A DNA stretch of 64,000 nucleotides from Actinobacteria bacterium OV320 (GCA_001298545.1 LJCX01000029.1:372001-436000); one strand, 5' to 3'; counted from the stretch's first letter, positions 1-8,727 are shown. A program made the numbers and translations. Notes: generated from the sequence alone by a model not told the origin.

Positions 1-59
1 ACCGCTACGGCAGTCCCTGCGACGCATGGGACTACTGGCTGGCCAACGGCTCGTACTGA
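1..59 (+). CDS. 3' end of a gene, likely a secreted transglycosylase-domain protein
   Basis: Only the last 18 codons lie in the window, read from base 3 to the TGA at 57-59. The tail RYGSPCDAWDYWLANGSY resembles the C-terminus of Streptomyces secreted lysozyme-like (SLT or Rpf-type) transglycosylases, where a Tyr-Gly-x-x-Cys-x-Ala-Trp run and a final aromatic residue close the fold. The family is inferred from this short tail alone. A perfect hairpin at 94-120 follows the stop and fits the end of the transcript. Confidence 0.45.
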   Translation, partial: RYGSPCDAWDYWLANGSY

Positions 60-93
60 GCCGCGGCCGCCCTCGGCCGCTCAACCCCGCGCA

Positions 94-120
94 GCCCCTC
101 CCCGTCCTAGGGGGAGGGGC
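94..120 (+). terminator. Hairpin terminator after the first gene
   Basis: A perfect 10-bp inverted repeat has arms at 94-103 and 111-120 with a short loop, followed by TTTCG. It lies 35 bases after the stop of the truncated first gene and before the permease gene at 202. Confidence 0.7.
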
Positions 121-201
121 TTTCGCCCTGTACGGTCGGTACGGCCGGGGCCGACGACTCCAGGGGGAGTGGTGGGGGAAGACGGGGGAAGAGGACGGAT
201 C

Positions 202-1593
202 ATGTCGCGAGTTCCAGGATGGCTCGGCAGGCTCGGTGCCGGACTGAGCGAGATGGGTGAGCGGCTCGACGAACGGCGTGCCGAGGTCGAACGGGAGACG
301 CGGGAGAGCGCCGCCGAACCGGAGCCGACACCGCCCGACACCGCCGTACCGGCCGCCGAGGCCTACCCGGAGGAGGTCGTGCCCGCCGCCCCGCGTCCCG
401 ACCCCGCCCAGGCCGTGCCGTGGGGGGTCCGGGTCGCCGCCGAGGCGGGCTGGCGGCTGCTGGTGCTCGCCGGGACCGTCTGGGTGCTGATGAAGGCCAT
501 CAGCGCGGTCCAACTGGTCGTCATGTCCTTCGTGGTCGCGCTGCTGCTGACCGCGCTCCTCCAGCCCACCGTGGCCCGGCTGAAGCGGGCCGGAGTGCCC
601 GGCGGTGCGGCCACCGCGCTGACGGCGATCCTCGGGTTCGTCGTCATCGGGCTGATGGGCTGGTTCGTGACCTGGCAGGTCATGGCGAACATCGACGACC
701 TCTCCGGCCAGGTCCAGGACGGCATCGACGATCTGCGCCGCTGGCTGCTCAACAGTCCCTTCCACGTCACCGACAAGCAGATCAACGGCATCGCCAAGAA
801 CCTGCGGGATGCCGTCGGGGACAACACGGACTCGATCACCTCGGCGGGCCTGGAGGGCGTCACCGTCGTCGTCGAGGCGCTGACGGGCATCCTCCTGGCG
901 TTCTTCTCGACGCTGTTCCTGCTGTACGACGGCAAGCGCATCTGGGAGTGGACGCTCAAGCTGGTCCCGGCCGCGGCCCGGCCGGGCGTGGCGGGCGCGG
1001 GCCCGCGGGCCTGGGCGACGCTCACGGCGTATGTGCGCGGCACGGTGATAGTCGCGTTGATCGACGCGATCTTCATCGGCCTCGGCATCTACTTCCTCGA
1101 TGTGCCGATGGCCGTCCCGCTCGCCGTCTTCATCTTCCTGTTCTCCTTCATCCCGCTCGTCGGTGCGGTCGCCTCCGGCGCGCTGGCGGTCGTGGTCGCG
1201 CTGGTCACCCAGGGCGTGTTCACCGCGGTGATGACCCTGGCGGTCGTGCTGGCCGTGCAGCAGATCGAGGGCCACATCCTGCAGCCGTTCATCCTCGGCC
1301 GCGCGGTACGCGTCCACCCGCTGGCGGTGGTCCTGTCGGTCGCCGCGGGCGGCATGGTGGCGGGCATCGGCGGCGCCATCGTGGCGGTGCCCCTGGTGGC
1401 CGTCACCAACACGGTGGTGGGCTATCTGCACACCTACTCCCGCGAACAGGCCCTGCGGCACGCACCACGGCCGAGGGGCGCGACAGCGGCGGGGGTGGCA
1501 CCGGTGGCGGCCCCGACGGCCTCCCCGGCGGCTCCTCCGGCGGTCTCCGCGGGTCCCGAGACGTCCGGAACGCCCGCGGACAAGGCTCCCTGA
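202..1593 (+). CDS. AI-2E family (PerM-type) transporter
   Basis: A 463-residue polytopic membrane protein. An Arg/Glu-rich cytoplasmic N-terminus of about 75 residues precedes paired hydrophobic helices, a polar extracytoplasmic segment (about residues 165-225) and a cluster of helices from about 225 to 415. The tail is Ala/Pro-rich. The LPAD-like middle and the FIPLVGAVASG and QQIEGHILQP stretches are typical of the AI-2E exporter/PerM family. The name reflects E. coli TqsA; the real substrate in Streptomyces is unknown. I chose the ATG at 202 because GGAAGAGGA lies just upstream. An in-frame GTG at 169 would add 11 Gly-rich residues. Confidence 0.88.
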   Translation: MSRVPGWLGRLGAGLSEMGERLDERRAEVERETRESAAEPEPTPPDTAVPAAEAYPEEVVPAAPRPDPAQAVPWGVRVAAEAGWRLLVLAGTVWVLMKAISAVQLVVMSFVVALLLTALLQPTVARLKRAGVPGGAATALTAILGFVVIGLMGWFVTWQVMANIDDLSGQVQDGIDDLRRWLLNSPFHVTDKQINGIAKNLRDAVGDNTDSITSAGLEGVTVVVEALTGILLAFFSTLFLLYDGKRIWEWTLKLVPAAARPGVAGAGPRAWATLTAYVRGTVIVALIDAIFIGLGIYFLDVPMAVPLAVFIFLFSFIPLVGAVASGALAVVVALVTQGVFTAVMTLAVVLAVQQIEGHILQPFILGRAVRVHPLAVVLSVAAGGMVAGIGGAIVAVPLVAVTNTVVGYLHTYSREQALRHAPRPRGATAAGVAPVAAPTASPAAPPAVSAGPETSGTPADKAP

Positions 1594-1782
1594 GGGAACG
1601 GCCGCAGTCTTTCAATCGGTCAAATGGACTCCGAACAAAGCGAATTGAGTCCCTCGACGGAGCAACTTCCGTCAGCTCAGGGCAGGTCGGAAATCCCTCG
1701 CTGGAATATGCGTACGGACTGATACACATTCCCTCCTCAGCGCTACGCGTCAGGCGTATGTGCGAGAGGTCCAAGGGGAGTG

Positions 1783-2673
1783 ATGTCGGGCTACCAGCTG
1801 CTGGCACGCGACCTCGCCGCGTGCGGCCGGGACGGCTTCACCGGGGAACTGCGCGTTCTCGGCTCGCCCGGCGGCGTCTTCCATCTGCACGGCGGGCTGG
1901 TCGTCGCCGTCGAGTCGCCGGGCGCGCCCGCCCCCGAGGCGCTGCTGCTGCGCTCCGGCCGGATCGGCGGCGAGGAGTGGGCCGGGCTGGTGCGGGAGTC
2001 GGGCGGCGCGCGCTGGCCGGCCGCCGGGCTGATCGCCCACGGCTACGCGGGGGCCGCCCAGCTCCGGGTGGTCTGCGCGATGGCTCTCCAGGACGCCGTG
2101 TTCGCGGTCGTCGCGGGCAGCGTCGACGGCTGCGAGCGCGGCCCGGCGACCGGGGCGCCGCCCGCCCCGGTCGTCGTGGGCGAACCGCCCACCCGGCTGC
2201 TCCAGGTGGCGTCCCGCAAGCTCGGCGCGCTCCTGGAACAGCCGTACCCCGTGCGTCCGGACCGGGAGCGGCCCGTGCCCGCCTCCCTGTCCTACGCGGC
2301 CGGCCGGCTGGGTGTGCTCCAGCGCGATCTGCTGGCCCACGCCGACGGCCGGTGCACCTCCCGGGACCTTGCCTTCCGTACCGGGCGCGGGGTCTACACC
2401 GTGACCGTCGAGGTGGCCCGGATGCTGGGCGAGGGGCTTCTGGAGTGCGTGGAAGCGCCCCGGCCGATCCCGGTCCGGCTGCCGCCCGACGGGCACGGCA
2501 TACGCCCCCGTGAACCGGCTCCGCCCCGGCAGCCGCCGGTGGCGGTGCCGGAGGCGACGGCCCTGCCGCGCCGCCGTCCCGGCGCCAGCGGCATCAACGA
2601 AGCCCTCACGACGGAACGGAACGGCACCGGCTGGAAGGAGTTCTTCCGCCTGCGGAACCCCACGGCGAAATAA
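1783..2673 (+). CDS. DUF4388-like regulatory protein next to roadblock genes
   Basis: A 296-residue soluble protein. The N-terminus (LLARDLAACGRDGFTGEL, then VFHLHGGLVVAVE) resembles the DUF4388/PATAN-type ligand or protein interaction module: a substrate strip, a displayed phrase and a 'use' clause. A winged-helix-like region lies at about residues 165-225, and the basic, Pro-rich tail ends WKEFFRLRNPTAK. In actinomycetes such proteins often sit beside roadblock/LC7 genes, as here, and may signal through small GTPase-like modules. The ATG at 1783 follows AAGGGGAG closely; a GTG at 1780 is the alternative. The exact function is unknown. Confidence 0.6.
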   Translation: MSGYQLLARDLAACGRDGFTGELRVLGSPGGVFHLHGGLVVAVESPGAPAPEALLLRSGRIGGEEWAGLVRESGGARWPAAGLIAHGYAGAAQLRVVCAMALQDAVFAVVAGSVDGCERGPATGAPPAPVVVGEPPTRLLQVASRKLGALLEQPYPVRPDRERPVPASLSYAAGRLGVLQRDLLAHADGRCTSRDLAFRTGRGVYTVTVEVARMLGEGLLECVEAPRPIPVRLPPDGHGIRPREPAPPRQPPVAVPEATALPRRRPGASGINEALTTERNGTGWKEFFRLRNPTAK

Positions 2674-2761
2674 CGGCCCCACGCAGGAAAAGGCAGAAAC
2701 CCCACGTAGGCCCCCACCAAGAAGACGGTCATATGCGATCAGAATTAGGGGAGTTGCGCTC

Positions 2762-3166
2762 ATGGACCACACAGCCCTCGCGCGGGAGATGCGCGGCCTG
2801 CGGGAGCAGGTGACCGGTATCACCGACACGGCGCTGGCGGCGGCGGACGGACTGCTCATAGCCGCCGACACCGCCGACACCATCGACCCGGAGGGACTCG
2901 CCGCCCTCGCCGCGGCCGGCCTCGGCCTCGCCCGCCGCACCGCGCAGGCGACCGCCCGTGGCGCCCTGCACCGCACGGTGGCCTACGGCAGCCACGGCTG
3001 CGCCGCGTTCTACGCGGTCGGCGACACCGCGCTGATGGTCGTGCTCGGCGACGAGGGCATGGACGTGGAGCGTCTGCACCGGGCGACCCAACCCGCCCTG
3101 CGCCGCATCGATCTGATCCTGACCGACCGGACCGAGACGACCGTGAAGACCGCCGAAGGAGTCTGA
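2762..3166 (+). CDS. Roadblock/LC7 domain protein
   Basis: A 134-residue protein made of a single roadblock/LC7 fold: an N-terminal helix (LAREMRGLREQVTGIT), the sheet segment ALAAADGLLIA, a long Ala-rich helix, and strands including CAAFYAVGDTALMVVLGD. Actinobacterial members (CvnB-like) bind small GTPase-like partners and act as regulatory scaffolds. No GTPase gene is adjacent here, so the partner is unknown. The ATG at 2762 is preceded by GGGGAG at good spacing. The next gene starts 4 bases after this stop, so the two are co-translated. Confidence 0.8.
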   Translation: MDHTALAREMRGLREQVTGITDTALAAADGLLIAADTADTIDPEGLAALAAAGLGLARRTAQATARGALHRTVAYGSHGCAAFYAVGDTALMVVLGDEGMDVERLHRATQPALRRIDLILTDRTETTVKTAEGV

Positions 3167-3170
3167 AGGG

Positions 3171-3599
3171 ATGGCGACGAAACGTATGACCCCAGGTTTC
3201 TCCGACCAGGTCATGGGCCTGGTCAAGTCACTGCGCACGGATGCCCCCGACTGCGTCGCCTCCGGCGTCGTCGACATGTCCACCGGAATGCTGCTTTCCT
3301 ACGAGACCGTCGACAACCATCCGCCCGAGGTCCTGGACCTGCTGGCGGGTGCGACGCTCGACCTGTTCCAGGGCCGTACGGTCGTGATGATCGAGGACGT
3401 CTTCAAGGAGCGGCGCGGGGTCCAGAGCGACAACCACTTCTTCCAGGAGATCCTCGTGAACAGTGAGAATCTCACTCACCTGTTCGTGCGGATGACCGAG
3501 CAGCAGGACGTCGTCGCGGTGGTCGTCTGCCGCAAGTCGGTCAACGTCGGCATGCTGTTCGCCCAGGTGCGCAGGGTGGTGCGGGAGTACCAGCTCTGA
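3171..3599 (+). CDS. Second roadblock-like protein
   Basis: A 142-residue acidic protein starting 4 bases after the preceding roadblock gene, with GAAGGAG upstream of its ATG. The pattern VASGVVDMSTGMLLSYETVD, then a helix (EVLDLLAGATLDLFQG), then LTHLFVRMTEQQDVVAVVVCRK matches a roadblock/LC7-type alpha-beta fold. It probably forms a heterodimer with its neighbour, which is inference from operon structure and fold. A strong hairpin follows the stop at once, ending the three-gene unit that begins at 1783. Confidence 0.7.
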   Translation: MATKRMTPGFSDQVMGLVKSLRTDAPDCVASGVVDMSTGMLLSYETVDNHPPEVLDLLAGATLDLFQGRTVVMIEDVFKERRGVQSDNHFFQEILVNSENLTHLFVRMTEQQDVVAVVVCRKSVNVGMLFAQVRRVVREYQL

Positions 3600-3606
3600 A
3601 CGCGGA

Positions 3607-3636
3607 ACGGTCCCTCCCCGGGCGGGGAGGGACCGT
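3607..3636. terminator. Bidirectional hairpin terminator between convergent genes
   Basis: A perfect 13-bp inverted repeat (arms 3607-3619 and 3624-3636, loop GGGC) lies between the roadblock operon on plus and the ABC permease on minus. It can serve both directions. Confidence 0.8.
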
Positions 3637-3658
3637 CTGTTCATCGCGTGCGCACCGA

Positions 3659-3748
3659 GCGCACCGCGCTCACCGTGCGCACCGCGCTCACCGTGCGCAC
3701 CGCGCTCACCGCGCGCACCGCGCTCACCGTGCGCACCGCGCTCATTCG
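3659..3748. repeat. 18-bp tandem repeat array spanning an ABC permease stop codon
   Basis: Four units of GCGCACCGCGCTCACCGT (3659-3676, 3677-3694, 3695-3712 with one change, 3713-3730) are followed by a diverged fifth unit (3731-3748). The fifth unit contains the stop codon of the minus-strand permease (3742-3744), so the array starts in the last codons and runs into the 3' flank. Confidence 0.9.
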
Positions 3749-6081
3749 GTGCGCAGGCCGTCCGGCCGCAGCAGTTTGAGCAGCGGCGGCAGGCTCAGCA
3801 CCGTCACCAGCAGGACGACGGCCGCCCCGCAGCCGGTCATCGACAGCACACTCGCCCAGTCCACACCCACCGGCGTGTCCGTCATCTTCAGCAGGATCGC
3901 GCCCAGCGTGATCCCCACCCCCATGGCCAGCAGCAGGCCCAGCCCGATCGGGATCGCCGTCTGCCACAGCACCGACAGGCCCAGCGTCCGCCGCCGGGTG
4001 CCGAAGGCGACCAGCGACGACAGCAGCTTGCGGCGCTCGCGCAGCTGCTCCAGCTGGGAGACCAGCAGGCTCGCCCCGATCAGCAGCAGCACACAGGCCG
4101 AGCCGACGAGCAGACCGGAGCGGATGGTGGTGAACTTCGTGTCCTGCCGGGTGGACGACCACATCATCGGGTCGGCCAGCGGAGCCACGTGGAACGCCGT
4201 GTTGCGGGCGTACTCGTAGGCGTCGGGCACGGACTCGTCGATCGACAGGTAGATCTGACCGGTGACCAGCTTCTCGGCGGCCGCGGGCAGCGCGCTCGGC
4301 GTCATCAGGAAGCCGCCGCGCTTGAAGTCGGTGAGGCCCTTGACCGAGTGGGCCTCGGTGATGCCCGCGGGGACGGTCCAGAGGACGTCCTGGCTCTCCC
4401 CGGAGCCGGACGGTTCGATGTACAGCTTCTTGCCGGGCTTGTTCATCTGCGGCCCGTCGGCGGAGTACTCGTCGCCGTCGAGGACGAACATGTCGCCGTC
4501 CTTGCACGAGGGCAGCTTCGCCACCTCGCGCAGCGCCGGACAGGCACCCACGGTCAGCTCGGTGGAGAGGTTCGGGCCGTTCTCGCTGTTCCAGGAGGAG
4601 TCGCCCAGGTAGCCCTCCCACAGGGCCGTGACCTTGCTGACGGCCTTGGTGTCGGCGAACTTCTGGGCGGTCGCGGCCAGCGGAGCGCCGTCCGGCACCC
4701 GGACCTGCATCTGGGCCCGGGTGAGGTCCTGGCCGGTGGCCTCGGTGTAGGCGCCGTCCACGCCGGCGAACAGCATCTGGAGCGCGATCGCACCGGCCAC
4801 CGCCACCGCGATGCCGTTGACCATCCGGGCCGCCGTACCGCTGCTCAACTGCAGCCTTCGTACGGCCAGTTGCCAGGCCACGCCACCGGAGCCGAGCCGG
4901 CCGACGACCGTCTCCACGAGCCACGGCAGCAGTGCGGTGATGCCGACGAGGATCAGGATGACGCCGCCGCTCACCAGGTACTGGTTGAAGTCGCCGTTGG
5001 TCTGGCCCTGCCCGATCATCGGGTAGAGCATCGCGAAGCCGCCCAGGGGCAGCAGCAGCCGCCACCACAGCCGACGCCGTGCGGGCTTCGCCGTGCGCAC
5101 CACGCCGAGCGGCTCGATCACCACACCGCGCAGGGCGAAGAGGGTGACCAGGACCGCCGCGGCCGGCACCGCGAGGGCGACCAGCGCGGCCAGCGCGGGG
5201 GAGGGGTCGAGGTAGCTGGGCCAGACGCTGATGCCCATCACCTCCACCGAACCCGCCACCTGGCGGCCGACCAGGAAGAACACCGTGCCGAGGACCAGGC
5301 CCAGCAGTGCCCCGGCCATCGCCTCGCCGGCCGCGATACGCCGGGTCATCCGGCCGTCCGAACCGATCAGCCGAAGGGCGGCGAGCCTGCGGTCCCGCCG
5401 CTCACCGCCGAACCGCACGGCCGCGGCGATGAACACCGCCACCGGCATCAGGAGCACCACGATGACGACGAGGATCAGCAGGAGCAGCACCGGGTCGGTG
5501 TCCTCCTTCGAGGGGTTCGGGTTCCCGAACTCGTTCAACCGGGTCGCCCCGTAGCCCTCCATGTGGGAGGCGAGATCGGTGGAGCCCGAGTAGTAGGCGA
5601 GTTCCTGGGAGCCGACCAGTCCGCTCTCCCCGATGGTCCCGACGACGCGGTACGGGAGCCGTTCCCGCAGCAGCGCCGAACCGTCGGCGGCGAGCAGCTC
5701 CTTCAGCGCGGGCGAGACCACCATGTCGCCCTCGGCCGGGAACCGGCTCAGGCCGGGCGGCAGCGGCGCGCGCGATCCTTCGGGTTCCACCAGCCGACCG
5801 CGTACGTCCTTGTCACGGAACGTCGTGTCGGCCTGCGCGATCACCAGGGTGTCGTCGCCCTTGGCCGGCTGCTCGCTGCCGAACGGCCAGTCCAGCCGCG
5901 CCTGTTCACGGTCGTGGCGTACGCCCATGGCGCTCGGCACCGCCGTCGTCAGCAGCAGGACCGCCACGCCGAGCCCGACGCCGACCGCGGTCAGCACGGC
6001 CCGTATCCAGCCCTCCCGGCCGCCGGCGAAGGCGAACCGTACCCCCAGGCCCAGGTCCCTGGACCACTGCCGCAGGCTCAT
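3742..6081 (-). CDS. FtsX-like ABC transporter permease
   Basis: A 779-residue permease with the double FtsX layout. An N-terminal helix (about 22-45) is followed by a large extracytoplasmic region, three helices around residues 200-320, a central pair near 345-390, a second extracytoplasmic domain and three C-terminal helices (about 655-770). It is the membrane partner of the ATPase at 6078-6767, whose stop it overlaps by 4 bases. MacB/LolCDE-type pairs export lipids, peptides or antibiotics, or act as mechanotransmitters. The PadR gene in the operon points to drug- or stress-responsive export. The substrate is unknown. The gene ends inside a tandem repeat. Confidence 0.88.
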   Translation of the reverse strand: MSLRQWSRDLGLGVRFAFAGGREGWIRAVLTAVGVGLGVAVLLLTTAVPSAMGVRHDREQARLDWPFGSEQPAKGDDTLVIAQADTTFRDKDVRGRLVEPEGSRAPLPPGLSRFPAEGDMVVSPALKELLAADGSALLRERLPYRVVGTIGESGLVGSQELAYYSGSTDLASHMEGYGATRLNEFGNPNPSKEDTDPVLLLLILVVIVVLLMPVAVFIAAAVRFGGERRDRRLAALRLIGSDGRMTRRIAAGEAMAGALLGLVLGTVFFLVGRQVAGSVEVMGISVWPSYLDPSPALAALVALAVPAAAVLVTLFALRGVVIEPLGVVRTAKPARRRLWWRLLLPLGGFAMLYPMIGQGQTNGDFNQYLVSGGVILILVGITALLPWLVETVVGRLGSGGVAWQLAVRRLQLSSGTAARMVNGIAVAVAGAIALQMLFAGVDGAYTEATGQDLTRAQMQVRVPDGAPLAATAQKFADTKAVSKVTALWEGYLGDSSWNSENGPNLSTELTVGACPALREVAKLPSCKDGDMFVLDGDEYSADGPQMNKPGKKLYIEPSGSGESQDVLWTVPAGITEAHSVKGLTDFKRGGFLMTPSALPAAAEKLVTGQIYLSIDESVPDAYEYARNTAFHVAPLADPMMWSSTRQDTKFTTIRSGLLVGSACVLLLIGASLLVSQLEQLRERRKLLSSLVAFGTRRRTLGLSVLWQTAIPIGLGLLLAMGVGITLGAILLKMTDTPVGVDWASVLSMTGCGAAVVLLVTVLSLPPLLKLLRPDGLRTE

Positions 6082-6767
6082 ATGACCCGCTCCATGTCCC
6101 GCGACTTCCCGTCCCGTACGACGATCTCGCGGTCGGAGTAGGCGGCCACCCGGGCCTCGTGCGTGACGAGGACGACGGCCGTGCTGGCCGACCGGGCGGC
6201 CTCGGTGAGCAGTTCCATCACGCGCTCGCCGTTGAGCGAGTCCAGCGCGCCGGTCGGCTCGTCGGCGAACACCACGCGCGGGCTGGTGACGAGCGAGCGC
6301 GCCACGGCCACCCGCTGCCCCTGTCCGCCGGACACCTCACCGGGGCGCTTCTTGCCGAGGTCGTCGACCTCCAGCCGTTCCATCCAGCTCAGTGCGGTGC
6401 GCTCGGCCTGCTTGCGCGGGGTGCCGTTCAGCCGGAGCGGCAGTGCCACGTTCTCCACGCAGGTGAGTTCCGGCACGAGCTGCCCGAACTGGAACACGAA
6501 GCCGAACTCGGAGCGGCGCAGTTCGCTGCGCCGGGCGTCGCTCATCGTCGCGAGCTCGCGACCGTCGTACATGATCGAACCCGAGTCGGGCGTGACGATC
6601 CCGGCCAGGCAGTGCAGCAGTGTCGACTTGCCGGACCCGGACGGGCCCATCACCGCGACGACCTCGCCGGGGTGGATGGAGAACTCGGCGCCGGCCAGCG
6701 CCATCGTCGGCCCGTACGCCTTGTGCAGGTTCTCGGCGGCGAGCAGGGATCCCCCGGGGGCGTTCAC
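6078..6767 (-). CDS. ABC transporter ATPase (MacB/LolD type)
   Basis: A 229-residue nucleotide-binding subunit. It shows the Walker A motif GPSGSGKST near residue 40, the Q-loop segment FVFQFGQLVPELT, the signature VSGGQGQRVAVARSL and Walker B VVFADEPTGALDS, with the H-loop in LVTHEARVA. The first Q of the signature replaces the more usual E/Q-R order but is within family range. It overlaps PadR upstream and the FtsX permease downstream by 4 bases each, so all three are translationally coupled. Confidence 0.92.
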   Translation of the reverse strand: MNAPGGSLLAAENLHKAYGPTMALAGAEFSIHPGEVVAVMGPSGSGKSTLLHCLAGIVTPDSGSIMYDGRELATMSDARRSELRRSEFGFVFQFGQLVPELTCVENVALPLRLNGTPRKQAERTALSWMERLEVDDLGKKRPGEVSGGQGQRVAVARSLVTSPRVVFADEPTGALDSLNGERVMELLTEAARSASTAVVLVTHEARVAAYSDREIVVRDGKSRDMERVI

Positions 6768-7288
6768 GCGATCACCGCGGCCTTCAGCTTGTCGAGCCGG
6801 GCGGCGGCGAGTTCCAGCCAGCGCAGGTCGGCCTCGAGGTGGAACAGGGCGTGGTCACAGATCAGCTGGTCGGCGAAGTCGCCGGAGCGCTTGCGGTCCG
6901 TGAGGATGCGCATGCTGCGCAGGTGCTCGGCACGCTGGGTGTCGAGGATGTCGGCCGCGTCGCGGTGGGTCAGCAGCGCGAGGACGACCTTGGTGTACAG
7001 CGTCGACTGGAGATACGGCTCGGGCTTCTCGGGCGTCGCGAGCCACTGCTCGACGTCGGTGATCCCGGCGTCGGTGATCGCGTACCGCTTGCGCTCGGGA
7101 CCGCCGCCGGCCTCGATGCCGTCGACCTCGACGAGCCCGTGCTTCAGCAGACGCGACATCGTCGAGTAGACCTGGCCGTAGTGCAGCGGCCGGTCGTGAC
7201 CGAACTTCTCGTCGAAGGCCCGCTTGAGGTCGTAACCGTGGCGGGGCCCGGACTCCAGGAGTCCCAGGAGGGTGTGACCGATGGACAT
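6764..7288 (-). CDS. PadR family transcriptional regulator
   Basis: A 174-residue regulator. The N-terminal PadR winged helix runs from LLGLLESGPRHGYDLKRAFDE to about residue 85, with VYSTMSRLLKHGLVEVDG as the recognition-helix region. A C-terminal helical dimerisation domain (Vir-like, about 95-174) follows. It is first in an operon with an ABC exporter, the usual arrangement for an autorepressed, ligand-released drug sensor. No clear Shine-Dalgarno sequence precedes the ATG at 7288 and the leader is short. Paired GTATAC palindromes at 7310-7328 are the likely promoter and operator. Confidence 0.9.
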   Translation of the reverse strand: MSIGHTLLGLLESGPRHGYDLKRAFDEKFGHDRPLHYGQVYSTMSRLLKHGLVEVDGIEAGGGPERKRYAITDAGITDVEQWLATPEKPEPYLQSTLYTKVVLALLTHRDAADILDTQRAEHLRSMRILTDRKRSGDFADQLICDHALFHLEADLRWLELAAARLDKLKAAVIA

Positions 7289-7309
7289 GGGGAGGACTGT
7301 ACATGCGGT

Positions 7310-7328
7310 GTATACCCGGTGTGTATAC
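7310..7328 (-). promoter_or_regulatory. Likely promoter/operator of the PadR-ABC operon
   Basis: Two GTATAC palindromes (7310-7315 and 7323-7328), 13 bases apart, lie 22-40 bases upstream of the padR-like start. The proximal TATACA can also serve as a -10 hexamer on the minus strand, giving a short leader. Autoregulation by PadR is inferred. Confidence 0.45.
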
Positions 7329-7444
7329 GTCCTGTGTGCAGGTGACGGCAGGGAGTGGGAGTGCGCAGGTGAGAGCCGATTGTCACTGTTCTGCCACAGG
7401 CCCGGCGCCCGTCCTTGTGGGGGAGGAGGGCGAGGCGAAGCCGG

Positions 7445-7702
7445 TCAGGTCGGCGGGGGGCCTGGGGGCGGGCCGCCGGGGGGCCGGCCGCGACGCGGGA
7501 GGGGTCCGGTGTCGCCGGGCAGGCGCCCGGCCTCCTTCAGCGCCTTGCGCAGCAGGAACTCGATCTGCGCGTTCGCCGACCGCAGCTCGTCCGAGGCCCA
7601 GCGGGCCAGCGCGTCGTGGACCAGCGGATCCAGCCGCAGCAGCACCTGCTTGCGCTGCTGCGGCCGACGCTGAGGGGTCGGACCCCCGGCTGCGTCACTC
7701 AC
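7445..7702 (-). CDS. Ribbon-helix-helix DNA-binding protein
   Basis: An 85-residue basic protein. KQVLLRLDPLVHDALARWA forms the strand and first helix, and LRSANAQIEFLLRKALKEAG the second helix, of an Arc/CopG-type fold. A Pro/Gly-rich tail follows. It starts at a GTG at 7702 that overlaps the stop of the SPFH gene by 4 bases. The conserved arrangement suggests the two proteins function together, perhaps with the RHH protein repressing the operon through the palindrome at 8714-8727 (inference). Confidence 0.78.
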   Translation of the reverse strand: MSDAAGGPTPQRRPQQRKQVLLRLDPLVHDALARWASDELRSANAQIEFLLRKALKEAGRLPGDTGPLPRRGRPPGGPPPGPPPT

Positions 7703-8661
7703 TGGTAGAGGGTCCCGGTGTTCAGTACCGGCTGGGGCGCACGGTCCCCGCACAGCACCACCATCAGGTTGGACACCATCGCCGCCTTCCGCTCGTCGTC
7801 CAGCTCCACGATGCCCTGTTCGGCGATGCGCTGGAGCGCGGCCTCGACCATTCCCACGGCCCCGTCCACGATCTCCCGCCGCGCCGCGACCACAGCGCCC
7901 GCCTGCTGCCGCTGGAGCATCGCCGAGGCGATCTCGGGAGCGTACGCGAGGTGGGTGAAGCGGGACTCGATGATCCGGACGCCGGCCGCCTCCACGCGCG
8001 CGTGCAGCTCTATCGCCAGCTTCTCGGTGATCTCCTCCGCGTTGCCGCGCAGCGAGAGACCGTCCTCGTCGTGCGAGTCGTAGGGGTACTCGATGGCGAT
8101 GTGCCGGACGGCCGCCTCGGTCTGGGTGGCGACGAACTCCAGGAAGTCGTCCACCTCGAAGCTGGCCTGCGCGGTGTCCCGCACGTTCCACACCACGACC
8201 GCGGCGAGTTCGATCGGGTTGCCGTAGGCGTCGTTGACCTTCAGTACGGCCGTCTCGTGGTTGCGGACCCGGGTGGAGATCTTCTCGCGGGAGGTCAAGG
8301 GATTCACCCAGCGCAGTCCGTCCTCGCGGATGGTGCCCCGGTAGCGGCCGAAGAGCTGCACCACGCGGGCCTCGCCCGGCGACACCGTGTTCAGTCCGCA
8401 CATCGCGAGGAACGCGGCGAGGGCGACCAGGATGCCGCCGGTGATCAGCGCCGCCTTGGGGCCCGCCGCGTCCACCTGGGCGCCGAAGGCGATCATCCCG
8501 GCGCCGGCGAGCAGTCCGGCCAGGCCGAGCAGCAGCGCGAGTCCGCCGGCCACGCTGTGCGCCGGGAACTCCTTCACGCGCGGGGCGGGCATCTCGGGCA
8601 CGTCGACGGTGTCGGTGTCGGTGACGGCTTCGGTGGCGGCCGAGGGGTCGTGAGTGGACAT
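7699..8661 (-). CDS. SPFH/Band 7 domain membrane protein
   Basis: A 320-residue protein. An acidic N-terminus of about 34 residues precedes two hydrophobic segments (about 35-59 and 70-90). The SPFH domain runs from roughly 95 to 265 (EARVVQLFGRYRGTIREDGLRWVNP, then VRNHETAVLKVNDAYGNPIELAAVVVW). A C-terminal helix carries the oligomerisation segment AYAPEIASAMLQRQQA. SPFH proteins form membrane microdomain scaffolds or chaperone membrane proteases. The gene is co-translated with a ribbon-helix-helix gene. Upstream is a perfect palindrome that probably controls the operon. Confidence 0.88.
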   Translation of the reverse strand: MSTHDPSAATEAVTDTDTVDVPEMPAPRVKEFPAHSVAGGLALLLGLAGLLAGAGMIAFGAQVDAAGPKAALITGGILVALAAFLAMCGLNTVSPGEARVVQLFGRYRGTIREDGLRWVNPLTSREKISTRVRNHETAVLKVNDAYGNPIELAAVVVWNVRDTAQASFEVDDFLEFVATQTEAAVRHIAIEYPYDSHDEDGLSLRGNAEEITEKLAIELHARVEAAGVRIIESRFTHLAYAPEIASAMLQRQQAGAVVAARREIVDGAVGMVEAALQRIAEQGIVELDDERKAAMVSNLMVVLCGDRAPQPVLNTGTLYQ

Positions 8662-8713
8662 GGTGGGTCCCCGTTTCTCGTCGCCGCCTGATTCAGTAAT
8701 CGGCGGCCTATCT

Positions 8714-8727
8714 AAGTGATATCACTT
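8714..8727. promoter_or_regulatory. Perfect 14-bp palindrome upstream of the SPFH operon
   Basis: AAGTGATATCACTT is a perfect palindrome centred about 60 bases upstream of the SPFH start. It lies in an unusually AT-rich patch, as expected for a homodimeric repressor site in a promoter. The binding protein is unknown; the RHH product of the same operon is the first candidate. Confidence 0.55.
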
